Source: Clostridiales bacterium (GTDB lineage Bacteria > Bacillota > Clostridia > Peptostreptococcales > Anaerovoracaceae). From it: a DNA stretch of 30,043 nucleotides. Location: positions 1 through 30,043 of the forward strand of contig JAAZGD010000060.1 in the NCBI GenBank assembly GCA_012511395.1. Reading direction: 5' to 3'. A program made the position numbers and the translations under genes. Under the pieces are notes generated by a model, which was not told the origin of the DNA, made no database searches, and worked only from the letters and a program-made list of their open reading frames with translations. This document shows positions 7,031 through 16,121 of this stretch, in pieces; the stretch's first letter is position 1, and each line of letters opens with the position of its first letter.

Positions 7031-7912
7031 CTACTTAAATCTTTCTTTTTCGAAAAGCTCCCGTTCCTTTAACTGCTCTAAATAGGAGCTGTATCTTGAT
7101 TCAGACAGGTCGCCTTCTTTCACCGCCTCTATTACCCTGCAGCCCGGCTCGTTTACATGTTTACAATCTCTAAACCTGCAGTCCTTTTGAAGTCTGTTAA
7201 TATCTATAAAATAATCTGAAAGTCTGTGGCCATCCTCCATGCTTGTTTCAAAGGAGGAAAACCCGGGCGTATCAAGAATTTCTGTATCCTCATCATAAAG
7301 AAAGATCTCCACATGTCTTGTAGTATGTTTACCTCTTTTACTTTTGTGGGAAATAATTCCCGTCTCTGCCTTCTCCTCTTTGAATATCCTGTTTAGAATA
7401 GTAGAGTTTCCCACTCCGCTTTGGCCTGTCAGTGCTGAGGTTTTTCCTTTTATGGTTTTTCTTACTTCCTCTATGCCTTCTCCCGTCAGCCCCTTTACAA
7501 AGTACAGGGGATAAAGGTCTTTATAAATACTATTGATTGTTTCCCTGTCCCCTGGTTTTTCCAAATCCATCTTATTAAATATTATCACAGGATCCGTCAA
7601 GGCTTGTTCCGCCGTTACAATAAGTTTATCCAAAAGCCTCATATCATACAAGGGTCTGTCAAAGGCCATCACTATTAAAAGTATATCAATATTCGATACG
7701 GAAGGCCTTATGAAGCTGTTCTTCCTGTCATAGATATCTGTAATAATGCCGGTGTTATCTTGAAGCATGTCCCATTCCACATAATCTCCCACAAGAGGCG
7801 TTAAACCTTCCTTCTTAAAGACTCCTCTTGCCTTTGACATAACTTCTTTTTTTTCATTTGAAGGCCGTACTATATAAAATCCTCCTACTCCCTTAATTAT
7901 TCTTCCCTTCAT
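7031..7912 (-). CDS. rsgA: Ribosome small-subunit GTPase RsgA, with the P-loop lysine replaced
   Basis: This encodes 293 residues of a circularly permuted GTPase that checks 30S subunit maturation. An N-terminal OB fold covers about 1-68. The permuted G motifs follow: G4 NKMD (113-116), P-loop GQSGVGNS (163-170), a switch containing KRGKHTTRH, and G3 DTPGF (214-218). A C-terminal zinc site uses Cys245, Cys250, His252 and Cys258. Residue 169, normally the essential lysine of GxxxxGKS/T, is Asn (AAC at 7408-7406). All other motifs look normal, so the change is isolated. It would be expected to impair GTP binding and hydrolysis. The gene starts one base after the kinase gene stops. Confidence 0.95.
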   Translation of the reverse strand: MKGRIIKGVGGFYIVRPSNEKKEVMSKARGVFKKEGLTPLVGDYVEWDMLQDNTGIITDIYDRKNSFIRPSVSNIDILLIVMAFDRPLYDMRLLDKLIVTAEQALTDPVIIFNKMDLEKPGDRETINSIYKDLYPLYFVKGLTGEGIEEVRKTIKGKTSALTGQSGVGNSTILNRIFKEEKAETGIISHKSKRGKHTTRHVEIFLYDEDTEILDTPGFSSFETSMEDGHRLSDYFIDINRLQKDCRFRDCKHVNEPGCRVIEAVKEGDLSESRYSSYLEQLKERELFEKERFK

Positions 7913-7913
7913 A

Positions 7914-9860
7914 CTACTTTAATTCTCCGGTTCTGAAATTCACCTGGTATCTGGCAATCTCAGCCGTATCAAAGATAACGGACACTGTTCCCTGCCCCGT
8001 TCCCGATAAGGTGACTGTTCCTCCTCCGTCAGCCTTGTTTCTCTGTGCATTGTACAGAATATTGTGGGTTCCGCCTTCATCGGATATTGCCACCGTCAGA
8101 TAAAAAACTTCATTTGAGGCATCGGAAAAGTCAATATATAGAGGTATGGTATAGGATGCATTTTCCTGGCTTGGAGTTCCGCTGATCTTAATGTTTATTG
8201 CAGTCCCGGGATTAACAAGAGTGTTGGCACCCAAACTCTGCCAAAAAACTATTCCTTCCTGAACGCTGTCATTTCTCTCCATCATAACTTGTCCTATGGC
8301 AAGGTTATTTTCCTGAAGCAAGGTGGTTGCCTCTTTCTCTGTAAGGCCTGAGAGAAGAGGAACCATGGATTTGTTTTCAGTGATTCCAAGGCTTACCACG
8401 AAGTTCACAAAGGTACCGGGGGCTGCTTCTTCTCCAGGCTCAGGGCTTTGTTTAAGAACAAGACCTTCCGGTTGATTTGCATTTTCATAGGTGACTGAAC
8501 CGATATTATATCCGTACTTCTCCAAAAAGAACACTGCATCCTTATATGTTTTGCTTACGATATTGGGAACAGTCCCTTCCCTTGATCCCTTTGAAAGGTT
8601 CACTATGATGGTGGTATTTTCCTTAATCACAGTTTCAGGTGAAGGGCTCTGTGATACTATTTGACCTTCCTCGTATTCTTCGCTGTAAACTATGTCGCCT
8701 GCTTTCACCATAAGGTTGCTCCTTTCAGCGAAGGCTTCAGCTTCCTCCATCATCATTCCTCTAAGATCAGGTGCTTCAAGCTCCTTGGCGCCAAAGACAC
8801 CGTCAGATGCAATTTTATAAATCCCCAGGCTTAAAGGCAGAGCCACGATTAAGGCTAAAATAATGGGGAAGGGCTTCTTTTTCCAAAAAGGTCCCCCAGG
8901 TTTATGGGATGAACCCTTTCCATTTCCGGAAGCTTTCGTGTCAGAACTTTTCTTATGGGTGTTTTCCGGTTTACCTTCCTCTTCCCTTTCAGAAGCCCCA
9001 TTGCCCGTTCCCGTATATATTAATTTGCCTAAAATGCTGTGGTTGTGCTCCACATCCGAAAGGGCCTCAAACATTTCCTCCGCAGAAGAAAATCTCTCGC
9101 TTTGATACTTCTTCGATGCCTTCATCACCACCTGCTCCAGCTGTGGCGGGATTCCGCTTACCTGCTTTGAGGGTGAGGGCATTGGGTTATTTATATGCAT
9201 TAAAGCCACATTTACAGGATTGTCTCCGTCAAAGGGAACTTTACCTGTAAGAAGCTCGTAAAGTACTATTCCCAGCGAATAAATATCTGATTTCTCATCT
9301 ACATATCCGCCTCTTGCCTGCTCGGGAGAAAAGTAGTGGACGGAACCCATAACCGCACCTGTGGTGCCCACAAGAGTCGTTGCGTTTACAGCTTTGGCAA
9401 TTCCAAAGTCTGCCAGTTTCGGAACTCCGTCTTTAGTAATGAGGATATTTTGCGGCTTCACATCTCTATGAATAATATGGTTTTCGTGGGCCAGGCTTAA
9501 TGCCGATGCCATAAGCTTCACAATCTCTGTGGCCTTCCTCCACTCCATGGGGCCTTCTTCCTTGATTATGTCGCTTAAAACCTTTCCTTCCACAAGCTCC
9601 ATCACTATATAATGGATGTTTCCTTCTCTTCCCACATCGTAAATATTCACAATATTAGGATGGGAAAGCCCTGCTGCTGCCTGAGATTCCCTTTTAAAAT
9701 TCTCAATAAACTTTAAATCCTTCGTGAATTCAGGCTTTAAAATCTTTATGGCAACGAAACGGTTAAGAAGTCTGCATCTGGCCTTATACACAACTGCCAT
9801 GCCTCCATCACCGATTCTTTCCAATAATTCGTATCTGCCTGCAAGGATTCTGCTACTCAT
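7914..9860 (-). CDS. prkC: PASTA-domain Ser/Thr protein kinase (PrkC/Stk1 type)
   Basis: This encodes 648 residues. The kinase domain spans about 1-270 with the glycine loop IGDGGMAVVY, Lys39 (VAIK), Glu57, the catalytic loop HRDVKPQN (131-138), DFG (151-153) and SPE (178-180). A low-complexity charged juxtamembrane linker (about 285-328) leads to one membrane helix (331-350). Three extracellular PASTA repeats (about 361-425, 429-492, 498-561) and a beta-rich C-terminal segment follow. Such kinases sense cell-wall fragments or lipid II and regulate growth, division and germination. An AGGAGGG site precedes the ATG. The cognate PP2C phosphatase gene lies 14 bases upstream, the usual pairing. 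Confidence 0.97.
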   Translation of the reverse strand: MSSRILAGRYELLERIGDGGMAVVYKARCRLLNRFVAIKILKPEFTKDLKFIENFKRESQAAAGLSHPNIVNIYDVGREGNIHYIVMELVEGKVLSDIIKEEGPMEWRKATEIVKLMASALSLAHENHIIHRDVKPQNILITKDGVPKLADFGIAKAVNATTLVGTTGAVMGSVHYFSPEQARGGYVDEKSDIYSLGIVLYELLTGKVPFDGDNPVNVALMHINNPMPSPSKQVSGIPPQLEQVVMKASKKYQSERFSSAEEMFEALSDVEHNHSILGKLIYTGTGNGASEREEEGKPENTHKKSSDTKASGNGKGSSHKPGGPFWKKKPFPIILALIVALPLSLGIYKIASDGVFGAKELEAPDLRGMMMEEAEAFAERSNLMVKAGDIVYSEEYEEGQIVSQSPSPETVIKENTTIIVNLSKGSREGTVPNIVSKTYKDAVFFLEKYGYNIGSVTYENANQPEGLVLKQSPEPGEEAAPGTFVNFVVSLGITENKSMVPLLSGLTEKEATTLLQENNLAIGQVMMERNDSVQEGIVFWQSLGANTLVNPGTAINIKISGTPSQENASYTIPLYIDFSDASNEVFYLTVAISDEGGTHNILYNAQRNKADGGGTVTLSGTGQGTVSVIFDTAEIARYQVNFRTGELK

Positions 9861-9874
9861 ACAAAACTTCCCTC

Positions 9875-10600
9875 CTAGACTTTAATACAGATGACGGTAA
9901 TATTATCTCCGCCTCCGTTTTGATTTGCTTTTTTTACAAGCTCTGAAGTTGCCTGATTCATGGTGTGGTCTTGAGCCAGTATTTTCTTTATTTCAACAGA
10001 CTCTACCTCCTGATACAGCCCGTCTGTACATAACATGATAATATCGCCTTCCTGAAGGTTGGCTTTAAAAAAGTCAGGCTCTGCCACAAGATCCCCACCT
10101 AAAGCTTTCGTAATCATATGTTTCTTTTCGTGTTTAACAGCAGCATCCACCGTTATAATGCCCGTTTTTACAAGATCGTTTACATAGCTGTGGTCTTCAG
10201 TCACCTGCCTCAGCCTGTCATTTCTGTAAATATAGCCGCGGCTGTCTCCCATATTAACGAAATATGCTCTTTTCCCTCCAACATAGCAAATAACTATAGT
10301 AGTTGCCATCCCCGTGTTTTCAGGATGAGTCTCTGACATCACAATGATTTTCTCATTAATCTCTTCCAGACAGGGGAGGAAATATGATATGGCTGTAGTT
10401 ATGTCTGTTATGTTGATTTCAGGGTTGTTTCTCACATATTCAGCCACCATGGCAACTGCCGTTCTTGAGGCAATTTCACCGCAGGCTCCTCCGCCTACTC
10501 CGTCGGCAATAACGAAAACCCCTTCTTTTGGCATTACAAAACAGGCGTCCTCGTTGTTCTCCCTCTTTAGTCCTCTGTCGCTCTTAAATCCAACCTGCAT
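9875..10600 (-). CDS. prpC: PP2C-type Ser/Thr protein phosphatase (PrpC/Stp)
   Basis: This encodes 241 residues, the usual size of the bacterial stand-alone PP2C domain. Metal-binding motifs are present: ADGVGGGACGE near the N-terminus, MGDSRGY in the middle, CTDGLY, and GGGDNITV at the C-terminus. It reverses phosphorylation by the PASTA kinase encoded next. I chose the ATG at 10600, five bases after AAAGGAG; a TTG immediately upstream would sit too close to the ribosome site. In many clostridia rlmN lies directly before this gene; here rsmB precedes it with a 10-base gap. Confidence 0.96.
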   Translation of the reverse strand: MQVGFKSDRGLKRENNEDACFVMPKEGVFVIADGVGGGACGEIASRTAVAMVAEYVRNNPEINITDITTAISYFLPCLEEINEKIIVMSETHPENTGMATTIVICYVGGKRAYFVNMGDSRGYIYRNDRLRQVTEDHSYVNDLVKTGIITVDAAVKHEKKHMITKALGGDLVAEPDFFKANLQEGDIIMLCTDGLYQEVESVEIKKILAQDHTMNQATSELVKKANQNGGGDNITVICIKV

Positions 10601-10610
10601 CAAATCTCCT

Positions 10611-11918
10611 TTAATACTCTGTACGACCTATAACGTCATCAGTTCTTGTCATTTTGCAGATGAAAAAACCATCTGTACCGTCTATATGAGGATACAGCTT
10701 AACTACTTCCTTGCTTACAAAGTCTTTGTTCTTTCTTAAAAAGTCGGTAACCACTCTTTCGTTTTCATCTGCATTTATAGTACATGTACAATAAAGAAGA
10801 GTGCCTCCCATCTTCACATACTTTGATGATGAAGACAGTATTGCAAGCTGTTTTCTTGGCAGGCTGTCCATTTCCCAGGTCCACTTCTTATACTTTATTT
10901 CAGGCTTTCTTCTTACTACCCCAAGGCCTGTGCAAGGGGCATCTACAATAACCTTATCGGCTTTTCCAATAAGAGCAGTGTCAACCTTTGTGGCATCATA
11001 CGTTCTTGTTTTAACATTGGAAAGCCCCAGTCTTTTCACTTCCTTCTCGATTAGGGCAACCTTTCTCGTATATACATCAGATGCCAGCACCGTACCTGTA
11101 TTATTCATTCTTTCGGCAATGGCAAGAGTTTTACCGCCCGGTGCCGCACATACATCAATAACAAAATCGCCATGCTTTGGGTCCAGCATAATAGTGGCAA
11201 GCTGAGAGCTTTCATCCTGAACGGAGAACATTCCCATTCTGTACATCTGTGTATTAAGAAGATTTGAGCCCTTCACGTAAAGAGCATTAGGTGACAGTTT
11301 TCCTTCCTCCACTTCAAAGCCCTTTTCCGTTAAGTTTTTTATCAGGTCCTTTTTCATCACCTTTTGCCAGTTCAATCTTATTACCGTTTGAGGCGTTTCA
11401 TTTCCCGCCTTTAAAAGCTCCTCCACAAATTCCATATCATACTCCTTCAGCCACAATTCAATAATCCATGGCTCATAGGAGTACTTGATTGAAAGGTATT
11501 TAACTTCATCCTCTGCCCTGTCAGGAAGACTTATGGAGTACTTGTTTCTTATGTAAGTACGCAAGACTCCGTTTATGAAGCCGTCTCTGCCCTTACAAAA
11601 CTTTTTTGCCAGATTTACAGTTTCGTTTACGGCAGCATATTCAGGAACGCTTCCCATATTCGATAATTGGTAAAGTCCCATTCTAAGAATATTTAAACCC
11701 TGCATTTTAAGTTTCGAAGAACCTGTAGGCACCAGATGGTCTACAACATAATCAAGGAGCATTTTGTTTTTTAATACTCCGTATACAAGTTCTCTCACAA
11801 AAGCAGGGTTATCAGGTCTGTTCCTCTGTATTTGGTGATTCAGTGCGATGTTGGAGTAGGATCGTTTATTTTCCACATCCATCAGTGTAAGGTAAGCAGT
11901 TTTTCTGTTGATGTCCAT
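10611..11918 (-). CDS. rsmB: 16S rRNA (cytosine-967-C5)-methyltransferase RsmB
   Basis: This encodes 435 residues with an N-terminal NusB-like RNA-binding domain (about 1-130) and a C-terminal Rossmann methyltransferase (about 160-435). The SAM-binding motif VIDVCAAPGGKT lies at 254-264. The two catalytic cysteines of the m5C RNA methyltransferase family are visible as DAPC (Cys329) and CTCT (Cys379). Length matches the family. A GGGAGGAATTAAGG ribosome site covers the end of the preceding gene, whose TAA sits two bases before this ATG, so translation is coupled. Confidence 0.95.
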   Translation of the reverse strand: MDINRKTAYLTLMDVENKRSYSNIALNHQIQRNRPDNPAFVRELVYGVLKNKMLLDYVVDHLVPTGSSKLKMQGLNILRMGLYQLSNMGSVPEYAAVNETVNLAKKFCKGRDGFINGVLRTYIRNKYSISLPDRAEDEVKYLSIKYSYEPWIIELWLKEYDMEFVEELLKAGNETPQTVIRLNWQKVMKKDLIKNLTEKGFEVEEGKLSPNALYVKGSNLLNTQMYRMGMFSVQDESSQLATIMLDPKHGDFVIDVCAAPGGKTLAIAERMNNTGTVLASDVYTRKVALIEKEVKRLGLSNVKTRTYDATKVDTALIGKADKVIVDAPCTGLGVVRRKPEIKYKKWTWEMDSLPRKQLAILSSSSKYVKMGGTLLYCTCTINADENERVVTDFLRKNKDFVSKEVVKLYPHIDGTDGFFICKMTRTDDVIGRTEY

Positions 11919-11920
11919 CC

Positions 11921-12622
11921 TTAATTCCTCCCTCTGATTGCCAATATCCTTAGAAGATTAGCTATTGCTGTAGCAAGAGCAGCAAGATAAGTTAAGGCAG
12001 CCGCTGAAAGGACTTTTTTAGCTCCTGCCTTTTCTTCAATATATAAAATATCCAGATCTACTAACTGTTTAAGGGCTCTGTTTGAGGCATTTAGCTCTAC
12101 AGGAAGAGTCACAAGATGAAATAAGACTACGCCTACGAAAAACAAAATACCAATATTAAAAATGAAGTTTCCCGTTGTATACTGTCCTGCTCCTGTTAAA
12201 ACAAGACCTATTATAAGCAGCGGCCAGGCTAAATTTGACACCAAGCTTACAATAGGCGCCAAGCCGTTCCTTATTTTCAGGGGCAAATAAACCTTTTCAT
12301 CCTGAATAGCATGGCCTGCTTCGTGGGCTGCGATTGCCACAGACGCTATTGAAGCGTTGCTGCTCACATCAGGTGAAAGCCGCATAATGTTTTTTCTTGG
12401 ATCGTAGTGGTCGGACAGCTTTCCTACAGTTATTTCTATAGGAACACTGCTTAAACCGTTTGCGTCCAAAATCATTCTGGCAGCTTGTGCCCCGGAAATA
12501 CCCTTTTTATTTTCCACTCTTAAATAGGTGGTGTAGGCTCTTTGGACCTTCATCTGAGCATACATAGTGAAAATAATAGCAGGTATTAAAAGTATAATCG
12601 TAGGATCATAATAACCAAACAT
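11921..12622 (-). CDS. Membrane zinc metallopeptidase, YugP family
   Basis: This encodes 233 residues. An N-terminal membrane helix (about 6-22) is followed by a soluble part with the zinc-protease motif HEAGHAIQ (100-107). Hydrophobic segments follow near 120-145, 150-172 and 205-225. This is the pattern of the YugP (DUF2265-type) family of putative neutral zinc proteases, common in Firmicutes and often sited between fmt and rsmB, as here. The substrate is unknown. An AAAAGGAGA site lies well placed before the ATG at 12622. Confidence 0.9.
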   Translation of the reverse strand: MFGYYDPTIILLIPAIIFTMYAQMKVQRAYTTYLRVENKKGISGAQAARMILDANGLSSVPIEITVGKLSDHYDPRKNIMRLSPDVSSNASIASVAIAAHEAGHAIQDEKVYLPLKIRNGLAPIVSLVSNLAWPLLIIGLVLTGAGQYTTGNFIFNIGILFFVGVVLFHLVTLPVELNASNRALKQLVDLDILYIEEKAGAKKVLSAAALTYLAALATAIANLLRILAIRGRN

Positions 12623-12651
12623 AAGATTGTCTCCTTTTCACGCAATTCATT

Positions 12652-13581
12652 TTACATTAAAACCAGGCCTTTTTCAATGCTGTTGCCCTTCAAAAAATCC
12701 TTCACCGCCATTCTCTTTTTCCCCGGAAGCTGTATGACTGTAGCAAGAAGATGGCTGTTTTTACACGCTATTTTTATGCCCTCCTCCGATACATCTACAA
12801 TGGTGCCATGCGGTTCCTTTGACTTCCCCTCAAGGGGAATTCCTGACCATATCTTTAATAGTTTGTCTTTGTAGTTGCAGTAAGCTCCCGGCCAAGAATC
12901 CATGGCTCTTATGAGCCTTTCTATCTCCTGGGCGCTTCTGTCAAAGGATATCCTTCCCATTTCCTTGTAAACGGCAGGTGCGTAAGTCGCCAGTGCCTCG
13001 TCCTGCTTTAAGAATATTGCTGTGCCGTCTTCAATTGAAGGCAATATTTCCACAAGAAGCTCCGCTCCTTTAACCATAAGCTCATCATGAAGCTGATCCT
13101 TTGTGTAGCCTCCTATAAGAGTCTTCACATTGGCTATCATATCGCCCTGGTCCAGTCCCTCATTCATCTGCATAATGGTAACCCCGCCCACTTCATCCCC
13201 TTGTAGAATAGCATGCTGAATAGGCGCCGCTCCTCTATGTCTTGGCAGAATGGAAGCATGAACATTGAGAGCCCCATATTTTGGCAGGGCTAACACATCC
13301 TTCGGAAGAATCTTGCCGTAAGCCACCAATACTATTAAGTCGGGGGAAATCTCAATAAGCTTTTCCATAAACCTTTCATTGTTTACTAAAGTTTCCGGCT
13401 GACTTACAGGAAGATTAAGCATAAGGGCTTTTTCCTTTACAGGAGTAAAGTGGACCTTTTTGCCTCTGTCCTTTTTTTTATCGGGCCTTGTTACTACTAA
13501 AGCCACCTCATGGCCGGCAGATACCAAGGCTTCAAGGGAGGGAACGGCAAAATCAGGAGTCCCCATGAATACTATCTTCAT
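12652..13581 (-). CDS. fmt: Methionyl-tRNA formyltransferase
   Basis: This encodes 309 residues of the enzyme that formylates initiator Met-tRNA from 10-formyltetrahydrofolate. The N-terminal Rossmann domain starts MKIVFMGTPDFAVPSLEAL. The catalytic set is present as Asn106 and His108 in LNVHASILPRHRGAAP and Asp144 in NEGLDQGDM, and a C-terminal OB-like domain follows. The start overlaps the end of def by 29 bases; an AAAGGAGGAGG ribosome site within def sits just before this ATG and decides the start. Deformylase and formyltransferase are a standard functional pair. Confidence 0.97.
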   Translation of the reverse strand: MKIVFMGTPDFAVPSLEALVSAGHEVALVVTRPDKKKDRGKKVHFTPVKEKALMLNLPVSQPETLVNNERFMEKLIEISPDLIVLVAYGKILPKDVLALPKYGALNVHASILPRHRGAAPIQHAILQGDEVGGVTIMQMNEGLDQGDMIANVKTLIGGYTKDQLHDELMVKGAELLVEILPSIEDGTAIFLKQDEALATYAPAVYKEMGRISFDRSAQEIERLIRAMDSWPGAYCNYKDKLLKIWSGIPLEGKSKEPHGTIVDVSEEGIKIACKNSHLLATVIQLPGKKRMAVKDFLKGNSIEKGLVLM

Positions 13582-14083
13582 ATTCCTCCTCCTTTACATC
13601 TGACGCTTTATCTGTAAAAAGCACTCCCCTAAGATGATCCATTTCGTGGGATATGGCCACCGCCAAAAATCTATCAACCTCTATTTCCACAGGCTCTCCA
13701 TGGTAATCGAGAGCTTTCACCTTTATTTTCATGGGGCGTTTTACAGTGCCCACAAAGCCGGGCACGCTTAAGCAACCCTCCACGCCCTCCTGGCATCCCT
13801 CTTCCTCTATAATTTCAGGATTTGCGAGAAAATACAAAAGCTTTAAAGGCTCTCTGTCCTCCTCCTTCGCCTTTTCTATATCATCAGGATCAGAGGCCTC
13901 AACTACGATCATCTGCTTTAACAACCCAACCTGAGGCGCAGCAAGGCCTACACCATCTGCTTCTCTCATGGTGTCCAGCATATCCAAAAATATTTCTCTT
14001 TCCTTATCTGACACCTTCTCAAGGGCTCTTGCTTTCTTCCTTAAAATGGGGTCACCTTCTATGACAATTTTTCTAAGCGCCAT
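13553..14083 (-). CDS. def: Peptide deformylase
   Basis: This encodes 176 residues of the metalloenzyme that removes the formyl group from nascent proteins. All three motifs are present: GVGLAAPQVG (44-53), EGCLSVPG with metal ligand Cys104, and HEMDHLRG with His146, Glu147 and His150. An insert of acidic and basic residues (about 63-80) and an acidic C-terminal tail (from about 162) are slightly longer than in compact type 1 enzymes. The tail lies in the part of the gene that overlaps fmt. AAGGAGC lies eight bases before the ATG. Confidence 0.97.
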   Translation of the reverse strand: MALRKIVIEGDPILRKKARALEKVSDKEREIFLDMLDTMREADGVGLAAPQVGLLKQMIVVEASDPDDIEKAKEEDREPLKLLYFLANPEIIEEEGCQEGVEGCLSVPGFVGTVKRPMKIKVKALDYHGEPVEIEVDRFLAVAISHEMDHLRGVLFTDKASDVKEEEYEDSIHGDS

Positions 14084-14099
14084 CTATGACTGCTCCTTG

Positions 14100-16106
14100 T
14101 TACATAAAACTGTATGGGTTAATGTCAATTGTAACATTTACACCTTTTTTACCCTTAAATATTTCTTCCCTCATCTCGTAAAGGAGAGCGGAATAAAACT
14201 TTCTCCTGTTCTTTATACACCTAATTACTATTTGATACCTGAAAGCGCCGCTTTTTCTTTTTAAAAAAGCAATGCTTAAAGGATATATGTTTTCAGCCTC
14301 TCTATGACCATACTCCTTAATAACCTTGTCTTCCATATATTTTCTGGCTTTTAACCCAAATTCCTTCGCTCTTTCCTCATCTGTGGAAAACACCAGAACC
14401 TGAATCATGTCACTGAAGGGGGGATATTGCAATGATTCCCTTATGGCAATTTCTTTTTCATAAAACCCGCTATAATCATGATTTTCAGCGCAGGTTATAG
14501 CATAGTGCAAAGGAGTATAGGACTGTATCAAAACTCTGCCTTGAGATTCCCTTCTTCCTGCTCTGCCCCCTGCCTGAAGAATCAATTGAAAAGTTCTTTC
14601 AGAGGACCTGTAATCAGGAATATTTAAAGTGATATCCGCAGAAACTATGCCTACAAGGCTTACTTGATCAAAATCCAAACCCTTTGCCACAATTTGAGTA
14701 CCTATTAGAATTTTCGTTTTACCAGCCTTAAAATCATTTAGGATTTCCTCCAGGGCGCCTCTTTTTTTGATAGTATCAAGGTCAAGGCGGGAAATCTGTA
14801 CATCAGGAAAAATCTCTCTAGCGGTCTCCTCCACCTTCTGTGTGCCTGCACCAAAGTACTTTAAATATTTGCTCTTGCATGAAGGACAAATTTCAGGCAC
14901 CGTTTCCTTGTATCCGCAGTAATGGCATACGCCTCTGTCAGGCCCCCTGTGATAGGTTAAGGATATTCCGCAGTGGGGGCACTCCATAATATATCCGCAC
15001 TGTCTGCAGGAAATAAAGTTGGAGTAGCCGCGTCTGTTAAGAAACAAAATTACCTGTTTATCTTCTCTTAAACACTTTTTAATATCCTCTGTAAGCTCAG
15101 TGCTGAATATGCTTGTATTTCCTGATAGCAATTCATTTCTCATATCCACCGTCTTCATAAGAGGCAAAGGAACCTTTGAATACCTTTCCTTAAGTTCAAG
15201 AAGTTGATATATCCCTGTTTTTGCTCTATACATAGTGGTTACTGAGGGTGTTGCGCTTCCCAGGACTAAAACTGCATTGTGGGCCATAGCTCTTTTCATG
15301 GCCACTTCCTGAGTATCGTATTTCGGTGTCATGTCAGACTTATATGTGGTTTCATGCTCCTCATCCAGAATGATTACGCCTATGTCCCTTAAAGGTGAAA
15401 ATACTGCAGATCTTGCTCCTATGACTATCCTTTTGTCTCCCTTAAGGATACCCATCCATTCACCCTGCCGCTCTTTTTTCGTAAGCCTGCTGTGAATCAC
15501 CCCTATTATTTTTTCATCATATCTTCTTTTAAATCTGTCTATAATCTGTTTTGTCAGGGCGATTTCAGGAACAAGGAAAATTGCAGTTTTACCATTTTTT
15601 AAAGCAATATCTATTAAGTTCATATAGCTTTCAGTTTTCCCGCTGGCTGTTACACCGTGTAACAGGAAAGCCTTATATTCAGCCTTTTCCATAAAAGGTG
15701 CAATTTCATCAATCACCTCTTTTTGTCTTAAGGTCAAAACCTCCTTGTCCTTTTCCTCTTCCCCTTCTTCAAGATGGGGGGCCGCCTCGCCTTTTCCCGG
15801 AGGCATTATCAGTCTTAATGCATCATTTTTTCTTGAAATATACCGTCTGGAAATCCAAAGGACAGTATCAAGCAGCTCCTTTGGAAAGCTGTATTCCTCT
15901 TTACCTAAAATCTCCTTTGCAGAAAATCCCTTCTCATGAAGTTCATCATATACTTTAAATACTACGGCAGTCTTTGGAGTATTGTTCCTTGTGAAGGGCA
16001 CAACCACAACAGAGCCTTCTGTAATATTCTCTTCCTTCGTTTTATAAGTATAATATGTGTCAGCCTGCTCTCCCGGCTCAGCAAGGATAACATCCACATA
16101 AGCCAT
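14100..16106 (-). CDS. priA: Primosomal replication-restart helicase PriA
   Basis: This encodes 668 residues, at the short end for PriA (about 650-830). An N-terminal 3'-DNA-binding region (about 1-105) precedes the superfamily 2 helicase core, with Walker A GVTASGKTES (Lys157) and DEEH (248-251). A zinc-binding insertion with paired CxxC motifs (CRQCGYIMECPHCG, then CHYCG and CPSC) follows, and then helicase motifs including GTQIVAKGLDFDQV and QAGGRAGR. It reloads the replisome at stalled forks. A GGGG-containing site precedes the ATG. The priA-def-fmt order is the common Firmicutes arrangement. Confidence 0.97.
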   Translation of the reverse strand: MAYVDVILAEPGEQADTYYTYKTKEENITEGSVVVVPFTRNNTPKTAVVFKVYDELHEKGFSAKEILGKEEYSFPKELLDTVLWISRRYISRKNDALRLIMPPGKGEAAPHLEEGEEEKDKEVLTLRQKEVIDEIAPFMEKAEYKAFLLHGVTASGKTESYMNLIDIALKNGKTAIFLVPEIALTKQIIDRFKRRYDEKIIGVIHSRLTKKERQGEWMGILKGDKRIVIGARSAVFSPLRDIGVIILDEEHETTYKSDMTPKYDTQEVAMKRAMAHNAVLVLGSATPSVTTMYRAKTGIYQLLELKERYSKVPLPLMKTVDMRNELLSGNTSIFSTELTEDIKKCLREDKQVILFLNRRGYSNFISCRQCGYIMECPHCGISLTYHRGPDRGVCHYCGYKETVPEICPSCKSKYLKYFGAGTQKVEETAREIFPDVQISRLDLDTIKKRGALEEILNDFKAGKTKILIGTQIVAKGLDFDQVSLVGIVSADITLNIPDYRSSERTFQLILQAGGRAGRRESQGRVLIQSYTPLHYAITCAENHDYSGFYEKEIAIRESLQYPPFSDMIQVLVFSTDEERAKEFGLKARKYMEDKVIKEYGHREAENIYPLSIAFLKRKSGAFRYQIVIRCIKNRRKFYSALLYEMREEIFKGKKGVNVTIDINPYSFM

Positions 16107-16121
16107 ATGCTTTCCCCTTTA

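Noticed and set aside
8863..9250. Plus-strand frames of 80 and 113 residues opposite the PASTA kinase
   Set aside because: They are antisense shadows of a well-conserved kinase gene with no ribosome sites; similar shadows lie opposite most large genes.
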